Assembly: GCF_003058195.1 (NCBI RefSeq)
Contig: NZ_QBUH01000003.1
Coordinates: 434,001-498,000 of the forward strand
DNA from: Elizabethkingia sp. YR214
Lineage (GTDB): Bacteria; Bacteroidota; Bacteroidia; Flavobacteriales; Weeksellaceae
DNA length: 64,000 bases
Direction of reading: 5' to 3'
The position numbers were made by a program, and so were the translations under genes. Each line of letters starts with the position of its first letter. The first letter of the stretch is position 1. Below are positions 61,739 to 64,000 of the stretch, piece after piece. Under the pieces are notes generated by a model. That model searched no databases, was not told the origin of the DNA, and saw only the letters and a program-made list of their open reading frames with translations.

Positions 61739-61820
61739 ATGAAAATTCTGTGTTTTTATTTATAGTAACGATCCGCACAGGGGTTACATTTTAATGAAAT
61801 ACAGGCTGCTAAAGAGCAGT
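61739..61820 (+). promoter_or_regulatory. Structured leader with tiny ORF upstream of pyrH
   Basis: The leader holds an 8-codon ORF, MKILCFYL then TAG (61739-61765), followed by possible stems GTAAC-GTTAC (61765-61769 with 61783-61787) and CTGCT-AGCAG (61806-61810 with 61815-61819). There is no U-tract after either stem. It may be a regulated leader, but this is only a sequence impression. Confidence 0.4.
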
Positions 61821-61838
61821 AAAATAAAATCTTAACGA

Positions 61839-62543
61839 ATGAAATATAAAAGAATTCTCCTAAAACTAAGTGGCGAAGCCCTTATGGGAAATCAGGAATA
61901 TGGTATCGATAGCCAGAGACTGAAAGATTACGCAACGGAAATTAAGAAAGTAGTAGATTTAGGTTGCGAGGTTGCAATTGTAATAGGAGGAGGAAATATT
62001 TTCAGAGGTGTATCTGGTGCAGCAGCAGGAATGGACAGAGTACAAGGTGACTATATGGGAATGCTGGCAACTGTTATCAACGGAATGGCATTACAGGGAG
62101 CTTTGGAAGATCAGGGGATTAAAACACGTCTTCAGTCTGCTATTGAAATGGATAAGGTTGCAGAACCATTCATCAAAAGAAGAGCAGTAAGACATCTTGA
62201 AAAAGGTAGAGTGGTAATCTTCGGTGCCGGAACTGGTAACCCTTATTTCACAACTGATACAGCGGCAACATTACGTGCTATCGAAATCAATGCAGATGTT
62301 ATTCTTAAAGGTACGCGTGTAGATGGTATCTACGATAAAGACCCTGAGAAAAATGAAAATGCTGTTAAGTTTGAAAACCTTAGCTTCGAAGAAGTTTTCG
62401 CAAAAAACCTTAAAGTAATGGATATGACAGCATTTACTTTAAGTCATGAAAATAAATTGCCTATTATTGTATTCGATATGAATAAAGAAGGTAATCTTAC
62501 ACGTTTGGTAGAAGGTGAAAATGTAGGAACACTAGTAAACTAA
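61839..62543 (+). CDS. pyrH: UMP kinase
   Basis: A 234-residue UMP kinase of the amino-acid-kinase fold, forming UDP. It starts [14 protein letters not shown], then [27 protein letters not shown] (quoted), [16 protein letters not shown] and the C-terminal [16 protein letters not shown]-like end. The length is standard. frr follows 65 bases later, the usual pairing in bacteria. It has its own promoter and a long leader. Confidence 0.98.
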   Translation: MKYKRILLKLSGEALMGNQEYGIDSQRLKDYATEIKKVVDLGCEVAIVIGGGNIFRGVSGAAAGMDRVQGDYMGMLATVINGMALQGALEDQGIKTRLQSAIEMDKVAEPFIKRRAVRHLEKGRVVIFGAGTGNPYFTTDTAATLRAIEINADVILKGTRVDGIYDKDPEKNENAVKFENLSFEEVFAKNLKVMDMTAFTLSHENKLPIIVFDMNKEGNLTRLVEGENVGTLVN

Positions 62544-62608
62544 ACAAATCGGATATTAAAATTATTAGCGGTTAGTGATTACCGTAAACTATTAAACTAA
62601 ATAATATT

Positions 62609-63163
62609 ATGGAAGAATTAGAACTCATCGTAGCATCGGTAAAGCAGGAAATGGATGCTGCAATCAAGCACTTGGACTATGCTTTTCAGAAAATCAGAGC
62701 GGGTAGAGCTTCTACTGCTATGGTACAGGATGTTATGGTAGAGTACTATGGTGCTCCGACTCCTCTTAATCAGGTTGCTAATGTTTCAGTTCCGGATGCA
62801 ATGACTATTGCAATCCAACCTTGGGACAGAACAGCAATTAATGCTATTGAAAAAGGAATTATTGTTTCCAACTTAGGTTTTGCACCTTCTAACAATGGTG
62901 AAATGATTATCCTAAATGTTCCGCCTTTAACGGAGGAAAGAAGAAAGGAACTTGCAAAGCAGGCTAAATCTGAAATGGAGTCTACAAAAGTTACTATCCG
63001 TAATGCACGTCAGGACGGAAACAAAGAGCTAAAAAGACTTGAAGGCGTTTCTGAAGATGTTATTAAGAGTACTGAAGCTGAAATTCAGGATCTTACTGAT
63101 GCTTATATTAAAAAAGCTGAAGAGCTATTAAAAGTGAAAGAGGCTGAAATTATGAAAGTATAA
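62609..63163 (+). CDS. frr: Ribosome recycling factor
   Basis: A 184-residue factor that splits post-termination ribosomes with EF-G. FQKIRAGRASTAMVQDVMVEYYGAPTPLNQ (quoted in part: RAGRASTAMV) is diagnostic, with PWDRTAINAIEKGI and PPLTEERRKELAKQAK following. The size is normal. A terminator follows at 63188. Confidence 0.98.
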   Translation: MEELELIVASVKQEMDAAIKHLDYAFQKIRAGRASTAMVQDVMVEYYGAPTPLNQVANVSVPDAMTIAIQPWDRTAINAIEKGIIVSNLGFAPSNNGEMIILNVPPLTEERRKELAKQAKSEMESTKVTIRNARQDGNKELKRLEGVSEDVIKSTEAEIQDLTDAYIKKAEELLKVKEAEIMKV

Positions 63164-63187
63164 TCATAATTGCTATTCTTATAAAAT

Positions 63188-63214
63188 AAAACCTTCCATC
63201 CGGAAGGTTTTTTT
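63188..63214 (+). terminator. Terminator of pyrH-frr
   Basis: Arms AAAACCTTCC (63188-63197) and GGAAGGTTTT (63202-63211) with loop ATCC, then TTT. Confidence 0.9.
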
Positions 63215-63253
63215 ATTGCTTTTGATTTACTTATTTTGTTAAAAATTATAACC

Positions 63254-64000
63254 ATGAATATAAATGCTAATCGGATTATCCTTGGGCTTGTACTCTTTAC
63301 CACAAGTGTACACGGGCAGGATAAAAGTAATGTAAGCAGTAAGGAACAGAAGCCGAATATTATTTTTATTATGACGGATGATCATTCTAAAAGAGCTATG
63401 AGTGCTTATTCACATGATCTTATAGAAACACCTCATCTGGATAAAATAGCAGAGAAGGGAATTAAATTTAACAATGCATTTGTAACCAATTCTATATGCG
63501 GACCATCGAGAGCTGTTTTTTTAACAGGAAAATTCAGCCATATCAATGGCTTTAAATCCAATGATGAAGATGTCTTCGACGGAAGTCAGCCCACACTGCC
63601 GAAATATCTGAAAGAAGCCGGTTATTATACTTCAATTATTGGCAAATGGCATTTGGGATCGGTACCTCAGGGATTTGATAAATTTGATATACTAATTGAT
63701 CAGGGAGAATATTATTCTCCACGTTTCTTTAACGGAAAAGATACAGTGGTAGTTCCGGGTTATGCAACAGAGCTGATTACTGAAAAAGCAATTCAGCTTT
63801 TCGAAGAACAAAAGAATTCAGGTAAGCCTATATTTTTGATGCTGCATGAAAAAGCACCACACCGTAACTGGCTGCCGAACACAAACGACCTGAACAATGT
63901 AAAAGATAAAGAATTTCCTTTGCCTGAAACTTTTTTTGATGATTATAGCACGCGTTCGCAGGCAGCATTTAAGCAGGATATGAGAATTGAAAATATGTTT
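63254..64000 (+). CDS. Secreted S1-family sulfatase, N-terminal part (cut by window edge)
   Basis: 249 residues of an exported sulfatase; the rest lies beyond the window. The signal peptide ends TSVHGQ. NIIFIMTDDHSKR provides the metal-binding Asp pair, and SICGPSRAVFLTG carries the CxPSR motif whose Cys (residue 82) is converted to formylglycine for catalysis. GKWHLGSVPQGFDKF is the next family motif. In Bacteroidota such enzymes desulfate glycosaminoglycans, mucin or algal glycans; the substrate here is unknown. A maturation enzyme is not in the window. The start ATG at 63254 follows a terminator at 63188-63214. Confidence 0.93.
   Translation, partial: MNINANRIILGLVLFTTSVHGQDKSNVSSKEQKPNIIFIMTDDHSKRAMSAYSHDLIETPHLDKIAEKGIKFNNAFVTNSICGPSRAVFLTGKFSHINGFKSNDEDVFDGSQPTLPKYLKEAGYYTSIIGKWHLGSVPQGFDKFDILIDQGEYYSPRFFNGKDTVVVPGYATELITEKAIQLFEEQKNSGKPIFLMLHEKAPHRNWLPNTNDLNNVKDKEFPLPETFFDDYSTRSQAAFKQDMRIENMF

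Overview
The window is a chromosomal segment from a member of the Weeksellaceae (order Flavobacteriales), most likely the genus Elizabethkingia. The strongest evidence is a tandem pair of secreted GH18 endoglycosidases at 26.7-28.8 kb. Their sequences closely match, from memory, Endo F2 and Endo F3 of Elizabethkingia (Flavobacterium) meningoseptica, with a few substitutions that suggest another strain or species. Supporting signs are AT-rich DNA, Bacteroidota -7 promoter boxes (TAnnTTTG), signal peptides cleaved before Gln, a GLPGLI-family protein, a lipoprotein TamL, an F-type ATPase operon lacking atpD/atpC, and a Bacteroidota-type short NuoG. I see no tRNA, rRNA, CRISPR array, prophage or transposase. 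All genes look intact except the two cut by the window edges.

Layout. 0-5.5 kb: small unknown genes, a YejK-type nucleoid protein, malate dehydrogenase, and an ECF sigma / putative anti-sigma / outer-membrane protein operon. 5.5-18.5 kb: YceI protein, a PyrE-PyrF fusion (UMP synthase), two SxxK serine hydrolases, a SixA-like phosphatase, a GNAT enzyme, the ruvX-def-DUF5606 group, mazG, a secreted CocE/alpha-amino-acid ester hydrolase and a secreted beta-propeller-like protein. 18.5-26.2 kb: a very large lipoprotein that appears to combine a metallophosphoesterase, a kinase-like region and an outer-membrane barrel. It is divergent from an HD-domain protein with a Pycsar-type membrane effector domain, which converges on a GAF-domain protein. 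26.7-28.8 kb: endoF2 and endoF3. 29-43 kb: the complete nuoA-N operon for complex I on the minus strand, interrupted between nuoF and nuoG by an outer-membrane protein gene. 43-45.9 kb: small membrane proteins, a GNAT enzyme and a YugP-type zinc peptidase. 45.9-50.9 kb: atpB-E-F-H-A-G. 51-64 kb: GNAT, CNNM/CorC protein, clpS, a GH95-like glycosidase, tamL overlapping head-to-head with an rRNA methyltransferase gene, a GLPGLI protein, a YtxH/holin-like envelope group, cmk, pyrH-frr, and the start of a sulfatase.

How the genes work together. Complex I (nuo) and the F1Fo synthase (atp) provide the respiratory energy chain, and Mdh feeds NADH to it. PyrE-PyrF, PyrH and Cmk cover the late steps of UMP and CMP phosphorylation. 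Endo F2/F3, the GH95-like enzyme and the sulfatase point to attack on host-type N-glycans, fucosylated and sulfated glycans, without a local SusC/SusD pair. TamL, the large lipoprotein-barrel, the sigma-linked OMP and the nuo-embedded OMP are envelope genes.

Most notable leads: (1) the three-part phosphoesterase/kinase-like/barrel lipoprotein next to a Pycsar-effector protein with no visible cyclase; (2) two strong RNA hairpins inside the atp operon placed immediately after the genes for the high-copy subunits c and alpha; (3) the overlapping divergent tamL/methyltransferase starts, each with a promoter-like box inside the other gene; (4) the endoF2-endoF3 tandem with conserved Asp-Ser/Asp-Thr glycosylation motifs; (5) the OMP gene inside the nuo operon; (6) a structured leader with a tiny ORF before pyrH. 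All functional statements come from reading the sequence and remembered family features; no search was run.
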